Source: HGW-17 sp938004375 | Lineage (GTDB): Bacteria > Myxococcota_A > Polyangia > HGW-17 | Length of the DNA: 6,171 bases | Direction of reading: 5' to 3' | Assembly (NCBI GenBank): GCA_036802685.1 | Contig: DAIRVS010000202.1 | Location: 1-6,171, forward strand | The notes under the pieces: generated by a model | The model's input: the letters and a program-made list of their open reading frames with translations, nothing else | Databases searched by the model: none | Told to the model about the DNA's origin: nothing | In this document: positions 1-5,872 of the stretch, piece after piece | How positions within the stretch are numbered: the stretch's first letter is position 1 | Layout: each line of letters begins with the position of its first letter | Program-made: the position numbers and the translations under genes

Positions 1-15
1 TACTAGAAGGGCCAC

Positions 16-777
16 ATGGTTGATGTTTTCGCTCCCCTGGACATCTTCCCGCGCGAACGGGTGGTGTGCATCATTGGGAATTATGGGAGCGGCAAGAGCG
101 AGGTCTCGGTGAACTGGGCCCTGGCGCTGGCCCAGGCCGGCGTGAGCCCGCTGTACATCGCCGATCTCGACATCGTGAACCCGTACTTCCGGTGTCGCGA
201 GGCCATCGACCCGCTGGAGGCCGCCGGCGTGCGCGTCGTGGTCCCCCGCGGCGGCCATTTCTGGGCCGACCTGCCCATCATCCTGCCCGAGATCAAAGGG
301 CTCTTCGAGCGCTCCGAGGGGACCGCGCTGTTCGACGTGGGCGGCGACGACGCCGGCGCCCGGGTGCTCAAGAGCTTCGCCGGGGCCATCCCCGACTACG
401 AGATGCTGCAGGTGGTGAACACGCGCCGGCCCTTCACGGCCACCGTGGAGGGCATCCTGGAGATGCGGCGCCGCATCGAGGAGAGCTCGGGCTTGCGCGT
501 GACCGGCTACATCGGGAACACGCACCTGATGGAGGAGACCACGGTCGACACGCTCCTCGAGAGCGTGGCCGTGCTGGGCGAGCTCGAGCGGGTCTCGCGG
601 ACGCCGGTGCGGTTCGTGACGGCCCACGTCCGGCTGGTCCACGAGTTCCGGGAGCGGGCGCGGGACTACCCCGTGCTGCCCCTGCGGCGCGTGCTGCAGC
701 CGCCCTGGAAGCCCGAGGATCATCCGGCCTCGCGTCCCCTGGGGCGGCCGGTCGTGAAACCGCTGTTCAAGATTTGA
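16..777 (+). CDS. P-loop NTPase of the CobQ/MinD-like class, head of OFOR operon
   Basis: A soluble 253-residue protein with no signal peptide or membrane segment. A Walker A loop, GNYGSGKS, lies at residues 21-28. It is followed by YIADLDIVNPYF (47-58), where MinD/ParA/CobQ-type proteins carry their switch I Asp, and by ALFDVGGDDAG (104-114), which sits like a Walker B/switch II strand. VVNTRRP (133-139) may be the base-recognition strand. The loop lacks the second 'signature' lysine of true MinD/ParA proteins (Asn22 at that place), so it is a diverged member. Start chosen at ATG 16: an in-frame TAG at 4-6 blocks extension, and AGAAGGG (5-11) is a usable ribosome binding site, though close. 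It lies 47 nt upstream of the ferredoxin gene on the same strand, so it probably belongs to the oxidoreductase operon. Inferred role: nucleotide-dependent assembly, cofactor loading or regulation of the iron-sulfur enzyme. A cobalamin-synthesis label would be only family-level. Fold is fairly sure, function unknown. Confidence 0.85.
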   Translation: MVDVFAPLDIFPRERVVCIIGNYGSGKSEVSVNWALALAQAGVSPLYIADLDIVNPYFRCREAIDPLEAAGVRVVVPRGGHFWADLPIILPEIKGLFERSEGTALFDVGGDDAGARVLKSFAGAIPDYEMLQVVNTRRPFTATVEGILEMRRRIEESSGLRVTGYIGNTHLMEETTVDTLLESVAVLGELERVSRTPVRFVTAHVRLVHEFRERARDYPVLPLRRVLQPPWKPEDHPASRPLGRPVVKPLFKI

Positions 778-791
778 CCCTGTAACGGCCC

Positions 792-805
792 GGTCCTTCG
801 GGACC
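792..805 (+). promoter_or_regulatory. Intercistronic hairpin with C(UUCG)G tetraloop
   Basis: A perfect 5-bp stem, GGTCC (792-796) with GGACC (801-805), is closed over TTCG (797-800). This gives the unusually stable C(UUCG)G tetraloop in RNA. CCC 789-791 could extend the stem with GGG 809-811 across a 3-nt bulge. No T-run follows, so it is not a standard intrinsic terminator. It sits in the only real gap between genes, 7 nt before the ferredoxin ribosome binding site. A role in mRNA processing, stability or differential expression is an inference. Confidence 0.5.
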
Positions 806-812
806 AGCGGGC

Positions 813-819
813 AAAGGAG
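813..819 (+). promoter_or_regulatory. Ribosome binding site of the ferredoxin gene
   Basis: AAAGGAG lies 5 nt before ATG 825. It decides the start: the in-frame GTG at 819 overlaps this element and has no suitable site of its own, so the ATG at 825 is preferred. Confidence 0.75.
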
Positions 820-824
820 TGAAC

Positions 825-1058
825 ATGCCAAGCGTGAATGTCGACAAGAACATTTGCAAGGGGTGCGAGCACTGCAACGTGGCCTGCCCCCAGAAGGTGC
901 TCGAGATGTCCAAGGACATCAACGAGAAGGGCTATTTCTATTCCTACCCTGCGCATCCGCACCGCTGCATCGGTTGCACGATGTGCGCCATCAGTTGTCC
1001 CGACATGGCCATCAAGATCAAGGTCCATGGAACCCAATACAAGTATTTCAGTTACTGA
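825..1058 (+). CDS. 2[4Fe-4S] ferredoxin, delta subunit of 2-oxoacid oxidoreductase
   Basis: A 77-residue ferredoxin with two complete CxxCxxCxxxCP motifs: Cys11, 14, 17, 21 and Cys48, 51, 54, 58. Each set is expected to bind one [4Fe-4S] cluster, with the usual exchange of the fourth ligand between motifs. In four-subunit OFORs this polypeptide (KorD/VorD/PorD type) takes electrons from the cluster near the TPP site and hands them to an external acceptor. It opens the alpha-beta-gamma block, with 9 nt between its TGA and the VorB start. The tail after the second motif is short and rich in aromatic residues (YKYFSY). An alternative GTG start at 819 would add only two residues. Ferredoxin identity is certain. 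Its assignment as a dedicated OFOR subunit, rather than a free carrier, rests on gene order. Confidence 0.92.
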   Translation: MPSVNVDKNICKGCEHCNVACPQKVLEMSKDINEKGYFYSYPAHPHRCIGCTMCAISCPDMAIKIKVHGTQYKYFSY

Positions 1059-1067
1059 GAGGTCATC

Positions 1068-2156
1068 ATGCCAAAAATACTCATGAAAGGTGCTGAAGCG
1101 ATTGGTGAGGCGGCGATTCGGGCGGGTTGCCTGAGCTACTTCGGGTATCCCATCACCCCGCAGAGCGAGGTGGGCGAATACATGAGCCGGCGGCTGCCCG
1201 AGGTGGGCGGCGTGTTCGTGCAGGCCGAGAGCGAGGTCGCGGCGAGCCAGATGATCTACGGCGCGGCCGGCGCGGGCGTCCGCGTGATGACCACCACGTC
1301 GTCCCCCGGGTTCTCCCTGATGGCCGAGGCGATGAGCTACATCGCCGCCTCCGAGCTCCCCGCGGTGGTCGTGAACATCGTGCGCGGCGGCCCCGGGCTC
1401 GGCGGCATCCTGCCGTCCCAGGGCGACTACTTCCAGGCGGTGAAGGGCGGCGGCCACGGCGACTACCGCTGCCTGGTGCTGGCCCCCGCCACCGTTCAGG
1501 AGTTCGTCGAGTGCGTGATGAAGGCCTTCCCCCTGGCCGAGAAGTATCTCAATCCGGTGCTGCTCATCGGCGACGGCATGATCGCCCAGATGATGGAGCC
1601 GGTGGACTTCGACGCGGTCAAGACCGAGCCCCAGCGCGACGTCGAGGCCTGGGCCACCACGGGCTGCAAGGATCGGCCGCGCAACGTCGTCGAGTGCCTC
1701 TGGCTCGACCCCAAGCTGTGCGAGGACTTCAACTTCGAGTTGATCGAGAAGTACAAGAAGATGACCGCCGAGGACTGCTACTTCGAGGAGTACGAGCTCG
1801 ACGATCAGCCCGAGATGGTCGTGGTCGCCTACGGCACCACCTCCCGCATCGTGCGCACCGCCATCGAGGAGCTCCGCAAGGATGGCTACAAAATCGGCAT
1901 GCTGCGGCCCATCACCCTGTTCCCGTTCCCGTTCGCCCGGCTGCGCGAGCTCTCCGAGACCTCCCACGTGAAGGCCTTCTCGGTGGTCGAGATGAGCCAG
2001 GGCCAGATGCTCGAGGACGTCCGCTGGGCCATCCGGGACAAGTTCCCCGTCGGCTTCTTCTGCCGCATGGGCGGCATCGTCCCGTCGCCGGAAGAGGTCA
2101 TCGACTTCCTCAAGCAGGAGTTCGTCACCCGCGGACTGAAGGGAGCTGTGTCATGA
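1068..2156 (+). CDS. vorB: 2-oxoacid:ferredoxin oxidoreductase alpha subunit, VorB type
   Basis: A 362-residue protein close to the usual length (about 350-380) of the family annotated as 3-methyl-2-oxobutanoate dehydrogenase subunit VorB or 2-oxoglutarate oxidoreductase KorA. The hallmark YPITP motif (Tyr27-Pro31) belongs to the pyrimidine-binding TPP domain and helps place 2-oxoacid and CoA. Other family blocks are ESEVAA (54-59), TTSSPGFSLM (76-85), RGGPGLGG (106-113), QGDYFQA (118-124) and GDGMIAQMMEP (168-178). The C-terminal transketolase-like domain follows from about residue 249, with YGTTSR (255-260), LRPITLFPFP (279-288) and EMSQGQMLEDV (308-318). With the beta subunit it catalyses 2-oxoacid + CoA + oxidised acceptor to acyl-CoA + CO2 + reduced acceptor, in the cytoplasm. 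Start ATG 1068 has GAGAGG at 1057-1062, overlapping the ferredoxin stop. Its stop overlaps the beta-subunit start. Family is sure. Branched-chain versus 2-oxoglutarate specificity is not decided by sequence. Confidence 0.93.
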   Translation: MPKILMKGAEAIGEAAIRAGCLSYFGYPITPQSEVGEYMSRRLPEVGGVFVQAESEVAASQMIYGAAGAGVRVMTTTSSPGFSLMAEAMSYIAASELPAVVVNIVRGGPGLGGILPSQGDYFQAVKGGGHGDYRCLVLAPATVQEFVECVMKAFPLAEKYLNPVLLIGDGMIAQMMEPVDFDAVKTEPQRDVEAWATTGCKDRPRNVVECLWLDPKLCEDFNFELIEKYKKMTAEDCYFEEYELDDQPEMVVVAYGTTSRIVRTAIEELRKDGYKIGMLRPITLFPFPFARLRELSETSHVKAFSVVEMSQGQMLEDVRWAIRDKFPVGFFCRMGGIVPSPEEVIDFLKQEFVTRGLKGAVS

Positions 2157-2896
2157 AAACCATCTTCGAACGCCCCCAGAGCATGACCAAGGCCGAGACC
2201 CACTACTGTCCCGGCTGCACCCACGGCGTGGCCCACCGCATGGTGGCCGAGATCGTCGACGAGCTGGGCATCCGCGAAAAGACCGTGGGCATCGCCCCCG
2301 TCGGCTGCTCCGTGCTGATCTACCGCTACATGGACACGGACATGCAGAGCGCGGCCCACGGGCGCGCCCCCGCGGTGGCCACCGGCGTCAAGCGCGTCCG
2401 CCCGGAGTTGTGCGTGTACACCTACCAGGGCGACGGCGACCTGGCCTCCATCGGCATGGGCGAGATCGTCCACGCCGCCAACCGCGGCGAGAAGATCACC
2501 GTCGTGTTCATCAACAACGCGGTCTACGGCATGACCGGCGGTCAGATGGCCCCCACCACCATGCCCGGCCAGAAGACCACCACCAGCCCCAAGGGCCGTG
2601 ACGTGAACTGGTGCGGCATGCCCATCCGCATGTCCGAGCTGCTGTCCACGCTGCGGACGCCCTCGTTCGTGGTGCGCTCCTCGCTGCACACCCCGCATCA
2701 CATCATCCAGTCCAAGCAGGCCCTGCGCCGCGCCTTCCAGTACCAACTGGCGGGCACGTGCTTCTCCTTCGTCGAGCTGCTCTCCATCTGCCCGACGAAC
2801 TGGGGCATCACGCCGGTGCAGAGCAACAAGTGGCTCGAAGAGACGATGCTTCCCTATTACCCGCTGGGGATCTTCAAGACCCCGGAAGACAAGTAA
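2153..2896 (+). CDS. 2-oxoacid:ferredoxin oxidoreductase beta subunit (TPP-binding)
   Basis: A 247-residue catalytic partner of VorB (KorB/VorA-type; naming varies between species). The TPP pyrophosphate and Mg2+ site is visible as GDGDLASIG (93-101) followed by INNAVYGMTGGQ (120-131). Cys19 and Cys22 (CPGC), Cys52 (VGCS) and Cys213 (CPTNW) match the positions of the four ligands of the single [4Fe-4S] cluster found in OFOR beta subunits. GRD...GMPIRMSELL (148-164) and the FVELLSICPTNW block (206-217) are also typical of the family. The reading frame is open far upstream, but the real start is ATG 2153: it overlaps the vorB stop in an ATGA, has GGGAG at 2141-2145 seven nt upstream, and gives the normal N-terminus just before the CPGC motif. 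Translational coupling to vorB, matching 1:1 stoichiometry, is likely. A TAAGGAGG after its last codon serves the gamma gene. Confidence 0.93.
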   Translation: MKTIFERPQSMTKAETHYCPGCTHGVAHRMVAEIVDELGIREKTVGIAPVGCSVLIYRYMDTDMQSAAHGRAPAVATGVKRVRPELCVYTYQGDGDLASIGMGEIVHAANRGEKITVVFINNAVYGMTGGQMAPTTMPGQKTTTSPKGRDVNWCGMPIRMSELLSTLRTPSFVVRSSLHTPHHIIQSKQALRRAFQYQLAGTCFSFVELLSICPTNWGITPVQSNKWLEETMLPYYPLGIFKTPEDK

Positions 2897-2908
2897 GGAG
2901 GATTTGCC

Positions 2909-3484
2909 ATGCAGAATGAAATCCTGATGGCTGGCTTTGGCGGACAGGGCGTCATGACCATCGGCAAATTCCTGGCCGAGGGCGCCCTCGAGAAGGGCCT
3001 GGAGGTCGCCTGGATCCCCTCCTACGGACCCGAGATGCGCGGCGGCACGGCGTACTGCACCGTGGTCGTGGCCGATCGACCCATCGGCAGCCCCGTCGTG
3101 AACGTCCCCACGAACATCCTGGTGATGAACCGCCCGTCGATGACCAAGTTCGAGTCCGTGGTCAAGCCCGGCGGCGCGCTCATCGTGAACAGTTCCCTGA
3201 TCCCCGAGGTCTCGGGGCGCACCGACATCCTGCAGGTCCGCGTGCCCTGCAACGACCTGTCGATCCAGCACACCGGCACCTCGCGGTCGGCCAACATCGC
3301 CGGCCTGGGCGGCTGCGTCGGGGCCACCGACATGGTCCCGCTGACCCTGGTCGAGGCCTTTCTGACCCGCAAGTTCAAGAAGAACCAACAGGTGCTCGAG
3401 ACGAACCTGGCCATCTTCAAGGCCGCGTACCAGATCGGCGCCGAGGCCCGCGCGGCCTGGCTCGCGAAAAAAGGAGGCAACTGA
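2909..3484 (+). CDS. 2-oxoacid:acceptor oxidoreductase gamma subunit
   Basis: A 191-residue protein of the pyruvate/ketoisovalerate oxidoreductase gamma (POR catalytic gamma) family, at its usual length. The N-terminal GFGGQGV (9-15) and the SYGPEMRGGTAYC block (38-50) are the family signatures. NRPSMTKFE (74-82) and the GLGGCVGATDMVP region (132-144) also match. In OFORs the gamma domain contributes to CoA binding and assembly, and completes the alpha-beta-gamma-delta enzyme with the neighbours upstream. Start ATG 2909 is supported by TAAGGAGG (2894-2901), which includes the stop of the beta gene, with 7 nt spacing. The stop shares one base with the next start (TGATG at 3482-3486). The basic, poorly conserved tail (WLAKKGGN) encodes the ribosome binding site for the NuoE-like gene, AAAAAAGGAGG at 3467-3477. 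That ties the OFOR and diaphorase halves into one translational unit. Confidence 0.92.
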   Translation: MQNEILMAGFGGQGVMTIGKFLAEGALEKGLEVAWIPSYGPEMRGGTAYCTVVVADRPIGSPVVNVPTNILVMNRPSMTKFESVVKPGGALIVNSSLIPEVSGRTDILQVRVPCNDLSIQHTGTSRSANIAGLGGCVGATDMVPLTLVEAFLTRKFKKNQQVLETNLAIFKAAYQIGAEARAAWLAKKGGN

Positions 3485-3963
3485 TGGTGGAGCTCGAAAA
3501 GGTCGACCAGATCATCGAGAAGTACGCCGGGGACAAGACCTCCGTGCTCGCCATCCTCCAGGACGTGCAGGCAGCCTTCAACTACCTGCCCCGCGAGGCC
3601 ATGAACCGCATCGGCGAGAAGCTGGAGCTCCCCATGACCCAGGTGGCCTCGCTGGCCACCTTCTTCCACGCGTTCAGCCTGACGCCCCGCGGGAAGAACA
3701 TCGTCACCGTGTGCATGGGCACCGCCTGCCACGTGCGGGGGGCGCCGCGGGTGCTCGCCGAGATCGAGCGCGAGCTCTCCATCAAGGGCGGCGAGACGAC
3801 CTCGGACGGCGAGTTCACCGTCGAGACGGTCAACTGCGTCGGCGCCTGCGCGCTGGGGCCGCTGGTGATCGTCAACGGCAACTACCACGGCAACATCAAC
3901 ACGGCGGACGTGGTCGAGATGCTCCATGAGTACAAGCCTGCCGCGGGGGAGGGTGCGAAATGA
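3484..3963 (+). CDS. nuoE: NuoE-like thioredoxin-fold [2Fe-2S] subunit
   Basis: A 159-residue homologue of complex I 24-kDa subunit NuoE, HndA and HydC. An N-terminal helical bundle (about 1-65; LAILQDVQAAFNYLP at 22-36 and VASLATFFHAF at 54-64 are typical) precedes a thioredoxin-like domain. That domain carries the four [2Fe-2S] ligands Cys77, Cys82 (CMGTACH) and Cys118, Cys122 (CVGAC). In known complexes this subunit docks on the NuoF flavoprotein and carries the N1a-type cluster next to the FMN. Its start overlaps the OFOR gamma stop by one base and its stop overlaps the NuoF-like start in an ATGA. This subunit is therefore embedded between OFOR and diaphorase genes, not in a nuo operon. 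No nuoA-D or other membrane-subunit genes are seen, so it is probably not respiratory complex I. Length and motifs are complete. Confidence 0.93.
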   Translation: MVELEKVDQIIEKYAGDKTSVLAILQDVQAAFNYLPREAMNRIGEKLELPMTQVASLATFFHAFSLTPRGKNIVTVCMGTACHVRGAPRVLAEIERELSIKGGETTSDGEFTVETVNCVGACALGPLVIVNGNYHGNINTADVVEMLHEYKPAAGEGAK

Positions 3964-5867
3964 CGAAGTTCACCACCCCCGCCCAACTGATGGAACACGT
4001 CGCCAAGGCCAAGGCCGCCCGCGACCCGCACAAGGTCCGCGTCTCGGTGTGCGCCGGCACCGGCTGCAAGGCCTCGGGCGCCGACGCGCTCATCGCCGCC
4101 TTCCAGACCGAGATCGCGGCCCGCGGGCTCGACGTCGAGGTGCTCTCCACGGGCTGCCACGGCTTCTGCGAGCGCGGGCCGCTGGTGGTCCTGCACCCCT
4201 CGGGCACGCTGTACCAGAAGGTGAAGCCCAAGGACGTGGGCGACATCCTCGAGAAGACCGTGCAAAAGGGCGAGGCCATCCCCCGCCTGCAGTACCGGGA
4301 CGAGAACCGCCAGATCTACGAGAAGGAGCACGACGTCCCCTTCTACAAGCACCAGGAGCGCATCGTCTTCGCCATGAACGGGCACATCGACCCGCGCAGC
4401 ATCGACGACTACTTCTCCATGGGCGGTTACGAGGCCCTGGGGAAGGTCGTCGGGCAGATGAAGCCGGACCAGGTCGTCGAGGAGGTCATCGCCTCGGGCC
4501 TGCGCGGCCGTGGCGGCGCCGGTTTCCCCGCGGGCTGGAAGTGGCGCTTCACGCGCCAGGCCGAGGGCGACCGCAAGTACCTGATCTGCAACGCCGACGA
4601 GGGCGACCCCGGGGCGTTCATGGATCGCTCGGTGCTCGAGGGCAACCCGCACCTGGTGCTCGAGGGCATGATCATCGGCGCCTACGCCTGCGGCGCCGCC
4701 GAGGGCTTCATCTACGTGCGCAACGAGTATCCGATGGCGGTCCGCCACATCGAGCTGGCCATCGCGAAAGCCACCGAACTGGGCCTGCTGGGCCAGCACA
4801 TCCTGGGCACGGACTTTAGCTTCAACGTCCACGTGAACCGCGGCGGCGGCGCCTTCGTGTGCGGCGAGGAGACCGCGCTCATCGCCTCGATCGAGGGGCG
4901 GCGCGGTTCTCCGCGGGTGCGCCCGCCGTTCCCGGCCCAGAAGGGCCTGTGGGGCAAGCCCACCAACATCAACAACGTCGAGACCTGGGCCAACGTGCCG
5001 ACGATCATCAACCGCGGCGCGGCCTGGTTCGCGGGCACCGGGACCGGCGACGTCTCCAAGTCCCCGCTGGGCGGCTCCAAGGGCACGAAGATCTTCTCGC
5101 TGGTGGGCAAGGTGAACAACACCGGCTTGGTCGAAGTGCCCATGGGCATCACCCTGCGGAAGATCGTGTTCGACATCGGCGGCGGCATCAAGGACTCGAA
5201 GAAGGGTCGCACCTTCAAGGCCGTCCAGACCGGCGGACCTTCCGGCGGCTGCATCCCGGACGCGTACCTGGACCACCCCGTCGACTTCGACGAGCTGGCC
5301 AAGCTCGGCTCCATGATGGGCTCGGGCGGCATGATCGTCATGGACGACCGCACCTGCATGGTCGAGGTCGCCCGCTACTTCGTGGACTTCCTGAAGGAGG
5401 AGAGCTGCGGCAAGTGCACCCCGTGCCGCGAGGGCTTGCGTGCGATGAGTGAAATCCTCAACCGCCTGGTGCGCGGCCAGGGCCGCCACGCGGACCTGGA
5501 CCTGCTCGAGGACCTGGGACGCACCATGAAGACCGCCAGCCTGTGCCAGCTCGGCCAGACGGCGGCGAACCCCGTGCTCTCCACGCTGCGGTATTTCCGC
5601 CACGAGTACGTCGAGCACGTGGACCACGCGCGCTGCCCGGCCGGGCAGTGCATCGACCTGATCGAGTACCGCATCAACGAGCAGTGCACCGGCTGCACCA
5701 TCTGCGCCAAGAAGTGCCCCACGGGGGCGATCACCGGCCAGAACAAGGAGCGGCACCAGCTCGACCAGTCCAAGTGCGTCCGCTGCGGCGTGTGCTTCGA
5801 CGTGTGCAACTTCAACGGCGTTTCCATTCTGAGCGGCCCGGAGCTCGCCGGGAAGGCGAAGGAGTGA
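3960..5867 (+). CDS. nuoF: NuoF-like FMN/NAD(P)H-binding subunit with extra Fe-S domains
   Basis: A 635-residue flavoprotein, much longer than classical NuoF (about 430-450), with the HndC/HydB domain plan. Residues 25-100 form a thioredoxin-like [2Fe-2S] domain (Cys31, Cys36, Cys66, Cys70). Residues 130-540 are the NuoF core: GRGGAGFP (183-190), NADEGDPGAF (211-220) and GGGAFVCGEETALI (295-308) make the FMN and NAD(P)H site. ESCGKCTPCREG (481-492) plus Cys529 bind the N3-type [4Fe-4S] cluster. Residues 570-620 are a 2[4Fe-4S] ferredoxin domain (Cys576, 579, 582, 586 and Cys606, 609, 612, 616). Cys559 and Cys564 (RCPAGQC), with nearby His557 and perhaps Cys466, could form a structural metal site. 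It should move electrons between NAD(P)H and iron-sulfur partners. This domain plan is known from NAD(P)-linked and electron-bifurcating hydrogenases. Start ATG 3960 has GGGGGAGGG at 3945-3953. NAD versus NADP is not resolved. Confidence 0.94.
   Translation: MTKFTTPAQLMEHVAKAKAARDPHKVRVSVCAGTGCKASGADALIAAFQTEIAARGLDVEVLSTGCHGFCERGPLVVLHPSGTLYQKVKPKDVGDILEKTVQKGEAIPRLQYRDENRQIYEKEHDVPFYKHQERIVFAMNGHIDPRSIDDYFSMGGYEALGKVVGQMKPDQVVEEVIASGLRGRGGAGFPAGWKWRFTRQAEGDRKYLICNADEGDPGAFMDRSVLEGNPHLVLEGMIIGAYACGAAEGFIYVRNEYPMAVRHIELAIAKATELGLLGQHILGTDFSFNVHVNRGGGAFVCGEETALIASIEGRRGSPRVRPPFPAQKGLWGKPTNINNVETWANVPTIINRGAAWFAGTGTGDVSKSPLGGSKGTKIFSLVGKVNNTGLVEVPMGITLRKIVFDIGGGIKDSKKGRTFKAVQTGGPSGGCIPDAYLDHPVDFDELAKLGSMMGSGGMIVMDDRTCMVEVARYFVDFLKEESCGKCTPCREGLRAMSEILNRLVRGQGRHADLDLLEDLGRTMKTASLCQLGQTAANPVLSTLRYFRHEYVEHVDHARCPAGQCIDLIEYRINEQCTGCTICAKKCPTGAITGQNKERHQLDQSKCVRCGVCFDVCNFNGVSILSGPELAGKAKE
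5859..5864 (+). promoter_or_regulatory. Ribosome binding site inside the end of the NuoF-like gene
   Basis: AAGGAG is formed by the last two sense codons (Lys-Glu) of the NuoF-like gene. It lies 8 nt before ATG 5873. This supports that start and suggests coupled translation across the 5-nt gap. Confidence 0.7.
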
Positions 5868-5872
5868 CATCC

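Noticed and set aside
789..811. Rho-independent terminator between the NTPase and ferredoxin genes
   Set aside because: The stem is short and no T-run follows. The next sequence is the ribosome binding site of the ferredoxin gene.
819..824. GTG start for the ferredoxin two codons upstream
   Set aside because: It overlaps the AAAGGAG ribosome binding site, which is correctly placed for the ATG at 825.
825..1130. Lower-GC stretch over the ferredoxin and the start of vorB as a sign of horizontal transfer
   Set aside because: The difference is modest and is explained by Lys/Asn/Ile/Tyr/Cys-rich composition and by A-rich translation-initiation codons. The stretch is continuous with the operon.
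1127..2152. N-terminal extension of the TPP-binding beta subunit as a 589-residue fusion protein
   Set aside because: The extension is an Arg/Gly-rich out-of-frame reading of vorB. The true start at 2153 has a Shine-Dalgarno element, an ATGA overlap and the normal family N-terminus.
720..5870. Very long minus-strand open frames (up to 662 codons) opposite the whole operon
   Set aside because: They are Ala/Gly/His/Leu/Arg-rich, low-complexity translations that mirror the G/C third positions of the real plus-strand genes. They show no family motifs, and several overlap each other and two or more plus-strand genes.
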